Assembly: GCA_013398015.1 (NCBI GenBank)
Contig: VZRR01012423.1
Span: 258,568-322,567, forward strand
From: Oreocharis arfaki
Lineage: Eukaryota > Chordata > Aves > Passeriformes > Paramythiidae
Direction: 5' to 3'
DNA length: 64,000 nt
How positions within the stretch are numbered: position 1 is the first letter of the stretch; every line of letters begins with the position of its first letter. The notes under the pieces were generated by a model. That model was not told where the DNA came from. It saw only the letters and a program-made list of their open reading frames with translations, and did no database searches. Positions 48,241-61,000 of the stretch are shown here, piece after piece. A program made the translations under genes and the position numbers.

Positions 48241-48942
48241 GCATCCCTTAAGCTTGAAACAAACACAAATCTCTATAGGCATTCAACTTTTTTATTCTCA
48301 TGTAAAAGATTAGAACACCATACTTGGACCTCCAAGCTCTGAGTCTATAACAGCTCCAGACTACTGATCCCCAAGCCCTTTTTTCAAAGCATTCCCCAAA
48401 ACCCCTCTCCCCGTGTGACTCAGTACAATAGCTTTTAAAGACATACATATGCATTAATTAAATCAAAATATTCCCGTAGTTGTTATCTAAGTATCCCAGT
48501 GTCTTTTACCTACTACATCTCTACCTTTCTTGGATGACAGTTGCTTCACGGAAAGCATCTGCATTTTACATCAGAGAAATAAAACATACAGAACATATTC
48601 TCTGCGTTCCACTTGCAAAGAAGCAAATCCTATTAACTGAAACAAGGATTAGTCCTCGAGTTTCTTTGTTAAATAGGTAATACTATAGATATTTTGTTAG
48701 CAGGAAAATAAGAGCAGAAATGGCATATACTTATTTCTCTTACAGCACTCTGGAAAGCATTCAATCATTAGCACCTGCAGCCATTCACCGTGGACTCCAG
48801 ACTAAAATTTTCGTTTTCAAATGTCAATTTCTGCTGTTAAATTAAATTAAAATGTGGATCAGTATGATACATCATCATCTAAAGTAACTTTCAAGGAAAT
48901 CACTGTAGTAATGCCATTAGTGCTGCCTGCATTCTCAAAAAC

Positions 48943-50060
48943 ATTTGGGTGAACTGAAGTGGGCTGTGTTTCAGTTTGCCAACTGAGATCTACCTTCAGC
49001 CAAGATTGTGAACAGCCTGCCTGTCACACAGGACAGCTCTACCCATGGGACTTGGGACTGGCAAGAGGATGTGCTGGGGCCTGGGCCTGCTCCTAATGCA
49101 CAGGTCAGGCTGTAATCCCTGCTGCAATCCCTGCTGTAGTCCCAGCTCATACTGCTGCTGTCCAAAGGGAGACTCGGTTAAAGGTGTCCCTACAGCCGTA
49201 CCAGGTGCCACAGCAAGCTGGTGGTGGTGGTGGAGGGGGATGGAAAGGTGGCCACTCTAAAGATAGAGCCAGATCCAGTCCATTCCAGACAGCTCCAAGA
49301 GACCTGCAAGACACAGCTGAGCACAGCAGCCACGCTGGTGTCACTCTGGGATAACAAATTCCAGAAAGGGTAAAATGCTTCATGGCCATGTGAGGAGTAA
49401 TGAAAAATGAGTGAGAACCAGCCTTGCAGAGACCAGAGCAGTGAGAGAGAAGGGACAGGACGTGCTCCAGGTGCTGGAGCAGAGATTCCTCTGCAGCCCG
49501 TGGTGCAGAACACGGTAAGGCAGCTGTGCCCCTGCAGCCCATGGAGGTCCATGGTGGAGCAGAGATCTGCCTACAGCCCCTGGAGGAATCCACACTGGAG
49601 CAGGGTGATATTTTCTGAAGGAACTGAAGGAGACACCATATTGGAGCATGGAAAAATTGTGAGAAGAAAGAAGCAGCAGAGAAAGGACTGTTACAGACTG
49701 ACTGAAAACCCCTCACTTCCCAACCCCTTGCACTGCTCAGGATGGGAGAGTTGGGAGAGTGGTTGTGAAACACGGAGGGAAGTTGAGCCCGGGGAGAAGC
49801 GGGGTGGGGATTGGAGGGAAGTTGTTGTTTTAATTTGTCTTCTTTCCCTCCATCCTAATCTGGTTTAATTGACATTACATGAAATTAATTTTCTCCAAAT
49901 CAAGCCTGGTTTGCCCATCATGATAAAGGCAAGTGAACTCTAGGTGTTTATCAGAACCCAAGAGTTTTTGATCTTATTTTCTCTTTAATACTCCCAAGAG
50001 AAGGGAGTGAGACAATAGCTGGGGAAATACCTGGCAAACAGCTAAGGTCAACGCATCACA
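48943..50060 (+). mobile_element. Avian ERV LTR/non-autonomous element, plus strand
   Basis: The right half follows an avian LTR family that I recall. Landmarks in order are GAAGTTGAGCCCGGGGAGAA near 49780, CTCCAAATCAAGCCTGGTTT near 49895 and TGCCCATCATGATAA. A TTTATCAGAACCCAAGAG U5 motif follows, and the 3' end is GGTCAACGCATCACA at 50060. The left part (49430-49640) contains GC-rich repeats of about 44 bases built on CTGCAGCCC and GGAGCAG, like the array in the ERV at 1.4-2.7 kb. The polyadenylation signal expected in R appears mutated (CATGAAAT near 49875). The 5' boundary is uncertain; AAAAC occurs at 48938-48942 and 50061-50065 and could be a 5-bp duplication, but the motif is too simple to be firm. 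The 208-codon minus-strand frame here is not a gene. Confidence 0.65.
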
Positions 50061-52374
50061 AAAACACTGAGAATAACCATGATTTTTCTAGGAAAGATCA
50101 ATATAATTTTACTGCATAATACAATTGCTGTGCAAGAAAAGCCATGAACTAGAGGATCCAGAGAAAAATATTCTGAAAGGACCCACTTTAAGGACAAACC
50201 TATGATGTCTCCAGTCAAATTTGGTTACGTCTGTCTCACAAAAAGGTGTGATTTGAACCCAAAATTCTTGTAGATTTTTACAACATGAAATATACGAATG
50301 AATATTTTCAATCTTCCCCCCTCTTTCTTCCTATTTCATTAAGCTCATAAGGCACTCAGTTGGAGCTAATAGACACTGTCTTCTTCAATTTATCCTGGAA
50401 TTATCTCAAGGAGAGGCAACTGGATACAGAACAGTTTTGTAACTGGTGCAATATTAAATCTTCTGAATATCACCCATTAGATCAGTAGAGAAGAAACACA
50501 AATCTTTCACAATCCTCTCTGCTGAATTGAGAAATTCACATACTCCGTATCTAACATGGACTTAACGAGGAGTCCTGAGCTCCCCATATAACAGGATTGT
50601 GACTGCAACCTAAGAAGAACATCTCAACCCCATTTTGCAACTGAAGATCAGTTACAGGTTTGCTTTAAAACCGCTTCAAAGACTTCTAATCTACATTGGT
50701 ATCTGTCTGGAAATCACCCTAAGAAAGCAATGAGAGGTCTCCTATTTGCATATACGACCAAACAGACACTATCTCCCAGGAACGCATCTGGAAAATTCTC
50801 CACTGAACTTCACAATCTCAGCACAATTGCCCTCATGCACGGATGCCTTTGGTCGCCAGTGCCTCCAAAATAATCTGAAACCTTAGGCTGGGGGAATTCA
50901 TTGATGTTCTACTAAACACCACGCACTGGCTGTTACCAGAGGTGTCCTCTAATCTTAACAAAGAGGGGAGCAACTGCCAGGGAGTGAGCAGCAATTTACT
51001 GATCAACATTTACAGGGACCTGCCAAGTAAATGGGAAGTAAAACAGGTGTGAAATTCAACCCAGTAGAGGGCAATAGACCCCAGTGTACATGAACAACAC
51101 TGCAGCCCTTGGTAAAACAGCTGTTTCCAACCTGAACCTTAGGATCTGCAGAGGCTAAGTAGATGGGGATGGAAGAAGAGAAGCCAGAATTCTGATAAAA
51201 TCATTGATGAAACTTTCTGACCCTAAGTAAAAAGCTGCTCTTACTTGCTCTGTCTGATAATCTTTTTTCTTCTCCATAACAACAAAACAAGTTTCAAACA
51301 AAATCATCCTATGGCATAAGATATCAGCACATTTGGTAATAAATGCTGCTATTGAGCTGCATCACCTATAAATTGATCAGTGACAGGAATTAAAAGAAAC
51401 ATCTTTTAGTTGAGAGAAAGCCTTACTACGGTAAAAGTAAGATGCCTTGGCTTCGAAAAGAGTATTTTTTTTCACTTTTTCATGTCATTGTAGTAGACGT
51501 AGGAATGTGAGTTTTATTTCTAACAGATGAGCCCCAAATAGTGTAAACGTAGAGGAGCAAAAACTGTCATTCAGGGAATATAAATAAAATACTGTCAAAC
51601 TAATTTCCACTTAATAGGATAAAAGCAGAGGAGAAAAAAATAATTTAAATGACAATGATTATTTCAACACCATGGTAGAGCACATAGAAAGTCAGCAGAC
51701 AATCCTAGGACTTGTTTGAAAGACAAGGTCTTTCAGAGTAACTGAAAAAGTCCTGACGCGGGTTACATCTTCTCTAATGCTGAAGACTGGACTGTAGCTG
51801 TCAGCAAAGGGACAGTTGGTCTAAAATGTGACAGATCCCTCCCCAGTCCATCTCCAAACTGCAGAGCTACTGTGTTTGCACTTGGTGCTAAGTTATACAG
51901 CCAGTAAGACCCAAGGAAAAAGTTATAAATGAAAAGTCAGTTGTCAGCAGAAAGGAAAACGAAGGCTAAATAACAGAAACAGAAGTGAAAGCTTTTAAGC
52001 AGAAAAAAATCACAGGAGAAGGTGTCTGGGATAATGATATTAGCAAATGACAAATGGAAATCATTGATTAAGAAAGGAGTGAAAGCAGGGAAGGGAAAAA
52101 TGTCTCTGAGCTTTTATTCAGCAGTTTCAAATCTTTCAAAGATTCCTACCACCACTTCTTTCAAATGCAGAAAATACATTAGGCATAATAAAAGCACTGA
52201 TCAAATCCTTGTCAGCCTAAATAATGAGTTAGATCTTTCAGGAAAATTGCCTGTCTATTGTGATACAAGCCTAATATCTGAATATCAGTGATTTACTGTT
52301 ATTGTTTTGGCTAGATTACAAGACTTGGAAAATGTGATTAGAAGTTGCTGTAGAGGCAGATTGTATTTTATATA
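50061..52374. other. Unique sequence, nothing recognised
   Basis: No gene or repeat family seen. Short open frames only. Confidence 0.45.
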
Positions 52375-52475
52375 CACGTGCAGATCAAAGGGCCTACCTA
52401 GTCTAGTATTCTGAATCCAGACTTAGTAAACAGAGTCTTATATTTCAGAAGATGATTAATTTATCCCTGATCCAT
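52375..52475 (+). repeat. Ancient amniote interspersed repeat fragment
   Basis: GATCAAAGGGCCTACCTAGT, CTAGTATTCTGAATCCAGAC and ATTTCAGAAGATGATTAATT resemble a repeat common in turtles, crocodilians and birds (GGCCCATCTAGTCCAGTATCC ... CAGATGCTTCAGA). I cannot name the family reliably; it is probably a CR1-related 3' region. Confidence 0.45.
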
Positions 52476-52559
52476 TTTCTGGGAAGTCCACCACAGACCA
52501 CTCACTCCAATACTATTCCTTCTCCTCTGAGTCCATTAAATTCTTCAGCAGAAAGAGCT

Positions 52560-52625
52560 GAACCGAAATAAATTGAAGTTTTGCCTTTGGCTTCAACAGG
52601 GCCAAGATTTTCCCCTGTTCCTTTG
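52560..52625 (+). repeat. Possible old interspersed motif
   Basis: TTTGCCTTTGGCTTCAACAG followed by GGCCAAGATTTTCCCC resembles a frequent sauropsid repeat motif (GCCATTGACTTCAATGGGGCC ... GATTTCACCC). A weaker relative occurs at 8515-8547. Confidence 0.33.
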
Positions 52626-55600
52626 ACAATACTCACAAAAGGACTGATTGCAATTTAAAAACCTGCATCCTAGTCCCCATTTCTGCCACTCACACTTACC
52701 TCCTCAAGTAAACCTCATGTCCAGAAGGTGTTCTTACTTCTGGAGTTCCCACTTCATTCCTCTTCTGTGTGCCTGGCTTCAGGGCTGAAGTACTTCAGAA
52801 AATTGACTGACTTTGTATTTTTTAATTTGTCAGAACTGAACACGCTGGAGGTACTAAACAAACATTAGTCAAAGAATAACTGCAATAATAAGATAGGCAA
52901 TTTTGTGGTGTAGCATGCTGAGATTCTCTTTGGAATTACTTGGCAAAGAAATTCTAAGAATTTTTTTAATTTCTCATAAATAGATGAAATCGATTTCTGA
53001 GAAACAAATCAATGCCAGCTATTCTGAAAAGAGACAGAAAATAACCAATAAATGGAGTGATGCAGTCAGCTACTTCTAAACCATTTATAAATAGTGTTAT
53101 AGGGAAATATAATGAACAACGATACCAAATATGTTATTTTTTCCTTTTTTCTCCTTTTTTTTAAAAGGCACAGGAGTTTCACATGTCCTCCTGATACTTA
53201 ATATGCCCAGTAAAACATAAAATAGGTTCTTTCAACGTAAACCAGAATTACACCATTTCCAGCTAAACCTGGGTGATGTAATTTATCTTTTTTTTCCAAA
53301 ACAAGTAAGAAAACAATCAAATGTCTTAAATGAGAAGGTGACTGCAGACAGCCTTTGCTAGTTTCATCCACTAATGAAGTGAATAGCAAGTGAATAGCAA
53401 CAGTGTTTGACATTTCTATTGAGTCTTTCATCTCAAATCACCTTAATCAATTTCATATCCATTTAGACACATCTTTTAGCACTTACATATGACTGAAATC
53501 AAACCACAGAAATGATATGGTAATACACATTAAAAAAAAAATCTGTTTTATTTTGAAGTTCAAACGCGGAAGGGTTTTTTAACAACGGAAGCTATACGGG
53601 AAGATGTTCAAGAGACTGAGCAGACACTGCATCCATGACTACACTTGTAAAAGCCATGGCAGAATATTGTTTCTCAAATGGATAAAGTATTTGGGACCTT
53701 AGGATTCTTTCCTTTTCAGGTGAAGATGATGCAAAAGCAGATCCATGTTATGAAGCTTCTTTGATCCAGCCTTTAGTACAGGTGAAGTTTTTCCCATTTA
53801 GGCTCCCTTTTTTTAGCAGATAATAAGCCCCTCCTTCTTCCCTCCTTACCCCATAAACAAAATAAATATTGTCTGGGTGGTGACAATCCATTGATGCAGC
53901 AGCTGGTTTTAAGCCCTGAGCCTTTAAAAATATGTTCATATGCTTAATATGACTAACTCCACTAATAATATAATATAATTACTGGAAATTTAATTAAAAG
54001 CTAACAATTATCACCAATAAAATATCTGAACAGCAAAAATTTATCTACCGTATATTGGGATATTATGGACAAGGTTAAGAAATTTCTGTTCCTTTGTCTC
54101 AGGTTTGTATTTACATCGGTTGAAACCAAATCCAAATGTTTTCTGACTAAAATAAACAGAAGGGTATTTTCTCAGACTAGCTTTGTACCTTTTATGGAAG
54201 TTTAACTCCTTGACTTGTGAATCTTTGGGAAACCTAACTTCTACTAATCTAGAAAAGCAATCTCTTAAATCAACTAGATGTATTCCTAGTCTAGAATTAT
54301 TCCATTTTTGGTCTCATTAAGTAATATAACACTTTAAATTCTTAGGACATATCTTTCTTTTCCTGGAAATATTACTTTAAAATCTTTACCTGAACCAGGG
54401 TACAAGGACTTGAGAATGTGTACAGTGAGAAGTCTGGCAAAGCCTAGGTTTACAGAAACATTTTTCTTTACACCATTCTCTTGGCAAAAGTAAGATGTAT
54501 CAAAAAAGGTGAGCCTATATCATGTTCCAGCAAATGAAGGTCTGCATTCACTCAAATTTGCAGAGCCTCCAGCTTCGCTCTTTAGTAGATGAGGCAGACA
54601 TGCAGGATTCATTGGGGCATATATCATGCTTTTTTTTTTTTCTTGAATATTCATCTGACTTAGAAAATTGCATTTGCCATCTGGAAAATACTTTGTATGA
54701 CATAGTCAAATCAAAATTAGCTGATGGAAATGAAAGATGAAACCAGAGCACACTGCTCAGGCTGATCTGCCCAAGATGGCAGTACTGAAAGGCAGGCAGC
54801 AAAGAAGGCCAGGCAGAGTAATTTAAAACACTGACCAAAAAACCCCAGGCTGTTGCATATAAGTTTAATCACATTATTCTTTACATTATTTCAAGTTAAA
54901 CTGAAGCATGCTTAAACTTTGGAGAATTGAAAAACTTAGTGACAAGGGATATATTATTAATGATTGCATAGGTAATTTTGAGTGCTTTTATTAGTATCTA
55001 ATTCCGTAAGCTAGAAAAGCTATGATGGAAAAAAAAAAGAAATAAAATAAGATTATTTAGATGGGAATATCAGTCTATTCGGTCTTATGTAATGTTTGAA
55101 TATTAGAGACACCAAATTTGGAGAATATTATTAATATATTGCAGGGATTGTGGAGAAATAATAAAAAGGAAAAATTCTTTTTCAGTGGAAATTTTTCAGT
55201 GGAAGAGTGTAACAACAAGACAGGATAAAGTCGTTGAGAACAGTTATTCAGATTTAGAGAATAATGGTACTCTAGCAGATGTTAAAATGAATATGCCCTA
55301 ATGAATTCAGGTACATGAACAGATGAATATACACACAGACACTCATATTGCCCCTACCTCTTAATTCAGTGTTTAGCTCAAAAAGCTTGACTGGATTAAA
55401 TATAGTACAATGGAACATCATACAAAAAATAAATTCTTTCTGCTGATCTAAGTAATTTCATGTATCTTTATATCGTCATGTCACAGTATCCATTTCATTT
55501 ACATTCCACTACTGGCAGCTATGACATTTTGAGAAAATAAGATGTTTTTATAACTATATACTAATATAATAATAAGTTTAAGCAGAACAATGAATGTTCA

Positions 55601-58600
55601 GATCCTGCCTTTTTGAAGGCAGGAGTGCATTAGAAGAGCTGGGAAATTACGAGTTCCATCTCTAAACTAGCAAGAGGGAAGGCACACATATAAAAGAGAA
55701 ACCAGCCAGAAAAATTGCAAATTCCAGAGGGAGCTGCAAAGCAAACAAAAGTAAAGGGAGGATTGTCAATTTCCGTCTGATTTTTGGTAAAGGCTTATGG
55801 TCCAGCAAACTTCCCTTCAGCCATTATTGGCAGACCTGTTTCCCTTGTGCCCTGCTCTGCCCAGGCTTTATGAATTAAAGAAGGTTGGGAATAATCAATA
55901 CTTAAAGCAAGAAATCTCTAAGGAAACCCATAATCTACATGAAATTATCTTGATTTACTAAATCACATCAGCTCTTTGGGTTAACAAAATAAGGGTGGAC
56001 TGTGACTCTAGCAGGTATCCAGTCAGTGGAAGTGGGAAGGTATGGAAAAGATGAAAAAAACTCAAGGTGTTAAATTCCATTCCCGTTATCTCAGTAGTGC
56101 AATGGGAAAGAGGGATATTCTTTAGCTCAGTATATATCTAAGTTGGTTTTTGATTCTGTTTAAAGTAGTTTTAGAAACCTCACCCAGAATGTTTTATGGA
56201 AAGCTATATTTTAAAAGGTTCTGAAGATTTCCCAGTGAATAAACTCTGTAATCCCTTCAGAAATTTTGCTTTATAAATAAATACTAAATTGCTGTAATCC
56301 AAATTGAGAAGCAGGAATTAGTATGTTGGTCTTGTGGTTTCTCTCACTATTAGAATGTGCACAGATAATTTCTTCTTGCACACACATTAGGATTGATTGG
56401 TATGAACTCACAGACATAATAATCTGAGATGCATGTTTTGTGTTTTCTATATATCTGTTTTATCTTCTTTATTCAGTGTCCAAATCATATTAATTACGGA
56501 AGTTATTTAAAATATCCTAGGCCAAGATAGCCCACGTGTTTCAATCATACAACTTCAGACACATAAAACAAGAGGTTTGATTTTCAGAAAAAGTAGTTAT
56601 TCAGCTGCTAGAAAAGCAGCTGACATTTATTTTAAAGTAGAGTTCCAAAATATGTTCATTTTTAAAGACTATGCCTCAAAGTATATGTGGAGCAGTGCTA
56701 CAGATCTGTAATACCTGGCCGTAGCTCCTTCTCTCCTTTATGCTTTGCTTTCAGTGGGACCTTAAGGAGTCATATAATTTTAAAATTTACTACAGAGTGG
56801 TGGGGATTTTGGTGTTCAGGATTCTATAGTTCTTACTTGTTCCTGCTTCCTTGCTGTTCCCCAGATTCCTTCTGCCCTTCACAAACCAGAGCCTGGTGCT
56901 GGCAGAGCTGTGCAATGCGGGTGAGCCTGTGGGGTGAGGACAGGTCACACGGGCAGCTGAAGGTGCCCAGCGGGAGGATGGGGGAAATTCAGCATCCTCA
57001 GGCATGTCTGAGTGGGTGCTGCTGTGCCCTGAGCACCCCCAGACGCCCGCCCATCCTTGGACACCTCCCTGCTCTGCTCTCAGAAGTCACCTCAGCAGGT
57101 AGAGCTGGTAAGTTGGCTGCTGTGCCAAACCTTCCCATTTCACAGTCCCATAAGGCTCTGCAGAAATTTGATGTCATAAACTGAAGTAGATAAGATGTCA
57201 AAATACATCCAATCCTGCCATTCCAGCTGTAGCAAAGGTTAGTTCTGCAAGGGGAGGGGGAGGGAAGGGTGGCTGCTTTACTTGTCTTAGATAATTCTCA
57301 TACCCTGTGGCAATAAACAGTTTAGGAAGTTTGGAGTTGGAATTTTCAGAGGCAAATCACTTTGGGAAGGTGGATAAAGCTGGGCACTTTGCTATTATCA
57401 AACTTTTTCATTCTTATTTAAAATGTCTAAATGCAAAATGATGATAAGCTTTGAGTATGTTGCACGAAACAAAAGCAGCTGCCCCTCCTCTGCAGCTCAC
57501 TCCTCTGTGCAACCTTCTGGTGTTACCTGGGGCATCAGTGGTCAAGGAGTTCCAGTCTCAGATGTCTAATGAGCAATCACAAAACTTTGTCTCAATAAAT
57601 TAGTAATAATTATTATAAAAGTATCAAGGAGAAGAGGAATACCATGAACTGAAGAGAGACTGCAACTTTGATCCAAATCAGGTGTTTTGGTGGCTCCATA
57701 GGCAAAGCCAGGGATGATATTCGGGGTCTTTCATTGTCAAATAAAAATTAGCATTTTTAGTCTATGCAGAGGTAAATTATGCGGCAAGTGGTGATGAGCT
57801 GAAAGGGGCAGAATGGAATCAAAGGAGAGACTGAGATGGAGAAAGAAGCAGCAAAGGACAAAACTACAAAGCAAAAAATGTCTACCTAATGAGCACAGGA
57901 AAGAAGAGAGGAACCCTTAAACTTTCACCATACATTCCCTTTATCTCCTTGTCTTCTCTCCTGTAGTGATTTACTTTGGTGAGGAGTCTGCAGTGCTCGG
58001 CTCTGTGGAGTACAAGGGCAGTGTAGCAACGGGTTTTCTACTGGCATGGGCAAAGCAAGTACTTGCACTAAACAGTTGCTTACTAAGAAAATGTCACACT
58101 TGCCCACTCTTTCAGTGTAAGGAAAAGCAGCAGTTGGTACTTGTGCCGTTGAAGGACAGTTGAGCCACGGCCATCAGGGGACAAGGGGGCATCCCTAGCG
58201 GCTGCTGGCACAGGGAAAGAAGGGTCTTGCATCAGGGTGTTGCAGCTGCAGTTTTGCTCCTCATCCTGTATATAGATCTTGAGCAAAAAAATTCAGTGTT
58301 GTGCATAGCTGAGAATCTGCTCTAAACTAGGACCAATCCAGCCCCCCAGACTGAAAATTTCTGAACACTTTAGACTGGTAAGAGCTGCCTAGAAAACTTC
58401 ACACTGCCTTTTTCCACAGCACCATCTGCTCGTTTTACTGCCACTTAGCACTGACACAGGTGTTTTTGTCACTGTGCTGTGAACTGGGTCAGGGAATTCA
58501 TGGGGGTTAAAAGTCAACTTTCTGGGGCAAGTGGGAGACAAATATTTGTGCCAGTAGAAGGAAGAGAGTAGGAGCAGAAGAGAGAGTAGAGCAGATAGGA

Positions 58601-60889
58601 GTGGGCCTGCATCTTTTGGCAGGATCTCCAGCTTGCTATGTTCCTGAAACTGTGATCTCAGGCAGCTGATGGAGAATGAGAAAAGGCCTTGTCTTACCCA
58701 AGGCATGTTCCCAGCAATCAGACAACGTCTTATGCAATAGCAGTCAGATCCAACATTTCCCATAGTCCCTGGAACTTTGCTATCCTTGTGCACTGAATAC
58801 CTTACGAACTTCTTAGAAATAACCTTTATTTACTACATGTTTGACAACTATTATATTTTGTTGAGATTTTTTTTCTTATAATCACATTTCAGTCTTGCTG
58901 CATTAATACTTTTTCCAGTCCTCACGTTCCAATCTGAAATTCCTATCTTTTTTTTTTTTTTAATATTTAGGCTTTCTGGTGTTCTGCTGCCAAAAATCTT
59001 TGTCATCTTAGACTGTATGCAGGGTAAAGCCTCCCCTTTTCTGTGTGCCAGTAATTCAGGCAGTTCTCCTGTCTTATTCCATGTCTCCTCACCAGCAGCA
59101 TAACCTCCCTACAGGAAATGGAGAAAGCTGGTTTAAGCAAACTTGGGTTGTATACGTAAATCAATCTTTGTAACTTTTTGTTCTGCTTAATCTGAAACAA
59201 TTTACGTAGAAAAGTTAATAGTGTATTTTCCATGAAAAGTTTTTTAATATACTAGTTTGCCTAGCACAAAAAGAAGAGGGTTTGCATAACACCATGACAA
59301 AAAACATCACAGAAATCTATGGCTTTAATTTGAAGGTGACATCAGAGAATGATTGACTGAATCTTCAAAGACAAGAAGTATATGATTTGTTAAGAAGCTG
59401 CACCTAGTCTTTTTTTCACTAAATAATTAAGGTAGTTCAGGGTTTGTTTGTAAAGTGGCTTGCATGAGAGACCTAGCAAGAATACTCATTTAAATGTGGA
59501 ACACAGACAGAAATCAGGCTTTTCTACTGTCAACCCAAAAACTTCCTAGAATGAGAGTTGAAATAAAACTTATTAACTTCTAAGTAAAGCTTATTAAATT
59601 GTGTTGAAACAAGTCCTTTTTAAGAAATGAAGTTTTCAAAACAGCACTGAAGCATTTCGTATTGAAAGAAAAAATCTTTGTCCTTTTCTGGGCAAGAAGA
59701 TCTGGGTTGTCTGAGAAGTGTTGGTAATTATAACAGCTTGGAATGGATGGCCATGTTCTGTGCTATAAAGTGGAAGCATGGGAATTTTCATTGTTGTAAT
59801 TTCTTTATTTGTATTACCAGAAACCAAAGATTTGCCCACAAAATTTATAATGTAGGACAACAGAACGTAGGACTGCGATCTATTAGATCAAGTGCAGACA
59901 TCTGCTATGTACACATTGTATAGCTGTCCACAACCAAGCTAAACAATAGGATCACCACCCACCCAGTAGCAGGAAACATTTCCTCCTTCTTAAAGCCTAT
60001 GTCTGGACATAAGATGGATATAAAACTGCTTCTGTCTTTAAAGCTTACCTACACAAATACAGCAGATTGCACGTATCAAAATGTCAGGTAAAGCAGCTCC
60101 AGCCACCCTTATTAGACAAGGGGAACGAGCCAATGGAGGTAAATCAAAAGTGGTCAAGGCCTTTTTGCTGGTCTTAGGAGACTGGCATTGTTCTGCTTGG
60201 AAACCTGCTGCTCCCCCAGAGTGAGCCCGCACACTGAAGCAGTGTGGCAGGTGGCTCAGGATGTATCACATGGCTCTCGGTGCTTGCTGCTTCCTCCTGG
60301 AAAAATGTCCTTTAGGGAATGGGCACAAGTCAGTCCTGCCTCTTCCCCTGAGACCTGGGAATCGCCTCCTCTGTCGTAATTCCCCAGCTGTGCATGGGGC
60401 CTGGTTGGAGGCATGAGCTGGTCCCAGTCAAAGCATGCTAGGGACTGCTATAGGAAGTAAAATTTTCAGTCATTATCCAACCCCTGTGCATATTCCCGTC
60501 TTGATTCATAGAGAATATAGAAGTTTGCTGGAGTTGTGTTAACAAGTGTGATAGCAGTGCCAGTGCATCAGCAGTCTAGCATGTTATGCTTAATTGTAGA
60601 GGTTAATGTATAGTTACAAGGGATATATTGCAGTGAGTTATTATGGAAATATAAATAGATGGAAGAATCTTTGTGCTCCAGTTAAGAGCCACATGTTTAA
60701 CAGGGTATTTTGTACTTGCATACAGCTCCATCCTCAGAGGCCTGTGTATTAGAGAGCTCTTGTTATGCTCCACCATTTCCATTTACGGAGGAGCTTCAGG
60801 TTTCTTGGCCTTTGTCTTCAATTGCTCCCTGCTGTATATACTACACTCATAAGGGAGAAACATAAATTAACTGGATTTGTGAGCATTTA
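52626..60889. other. Long unique stretch, no gene recognised
   Basis: About 8 kb with no supportable exon. GC content is higher at 56840-57140, where a 165-codon frame (56687-57184, plus) is open. A 134-codon frame (58389-58793, minus) also exists. Neither shows a domain, signal peptide or familiar motif, and both lie in GC-richer sequence where stops are rarer. A 13-base direct repeat (GTGAATAGCAA) lies at 53378-53400. Confidence 0.4.
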
Positions 60890-61000
60890 TAATCACAAAA
60901 TTATCTAGGCTAAAAGGGATTTCTGGGTATCATCCAGTCTGGACCCCTCCAGTGGGTGGCTAGGAACATCTGATAAGCTCCTGCTCTGAACATTCAACTG
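60890..61000 (-). repeat. CR1 3' end, minus strand
   Basis: AATCACAAAATTATCTAGGC, TAAAAGGGATTTCTGGGTAT, CATCCAGTCTGGACCCCTCC and ATCTGATAAGCTCCTGCTCT read as the reverse complement of a CR1 3' end (GAATCATAGAATCATCTAGG..., ATC.AGTCCAACCCCCT, CTGCTC). It is diverged and truncated after about 110 bases. Confidence 0.65.

Noticed and set aside
49147..49773. Minus-strand open frame of 208 codons
   Set aside because: It lies antisense in the GC-rich repeat part of the LTR element. It contains a proline run from a GGT microsatellite and has no recognisable domain.
50245..50262. tRNA B-box-like sequence on the minus strand
   Set aside because: A GGGTTCAAATC-like stretch is present but no A box or cloverleaf pairing at the expected distance.
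56687..57184. Plus-strand open frame of 165 codons
   Set aside because: Located in a GC-richer patch; no motif, signal peptide or familiar sequence, and no splice or polyadenylation context. Length is compatible with chance in six frames over 64 kb.
58389..58793. Minus-strand open frame of 134 codons with a Leu-rich stretch
   Set aside because: The hydrophobic run is short and the rest is unrecognised; no promoter or splice context.
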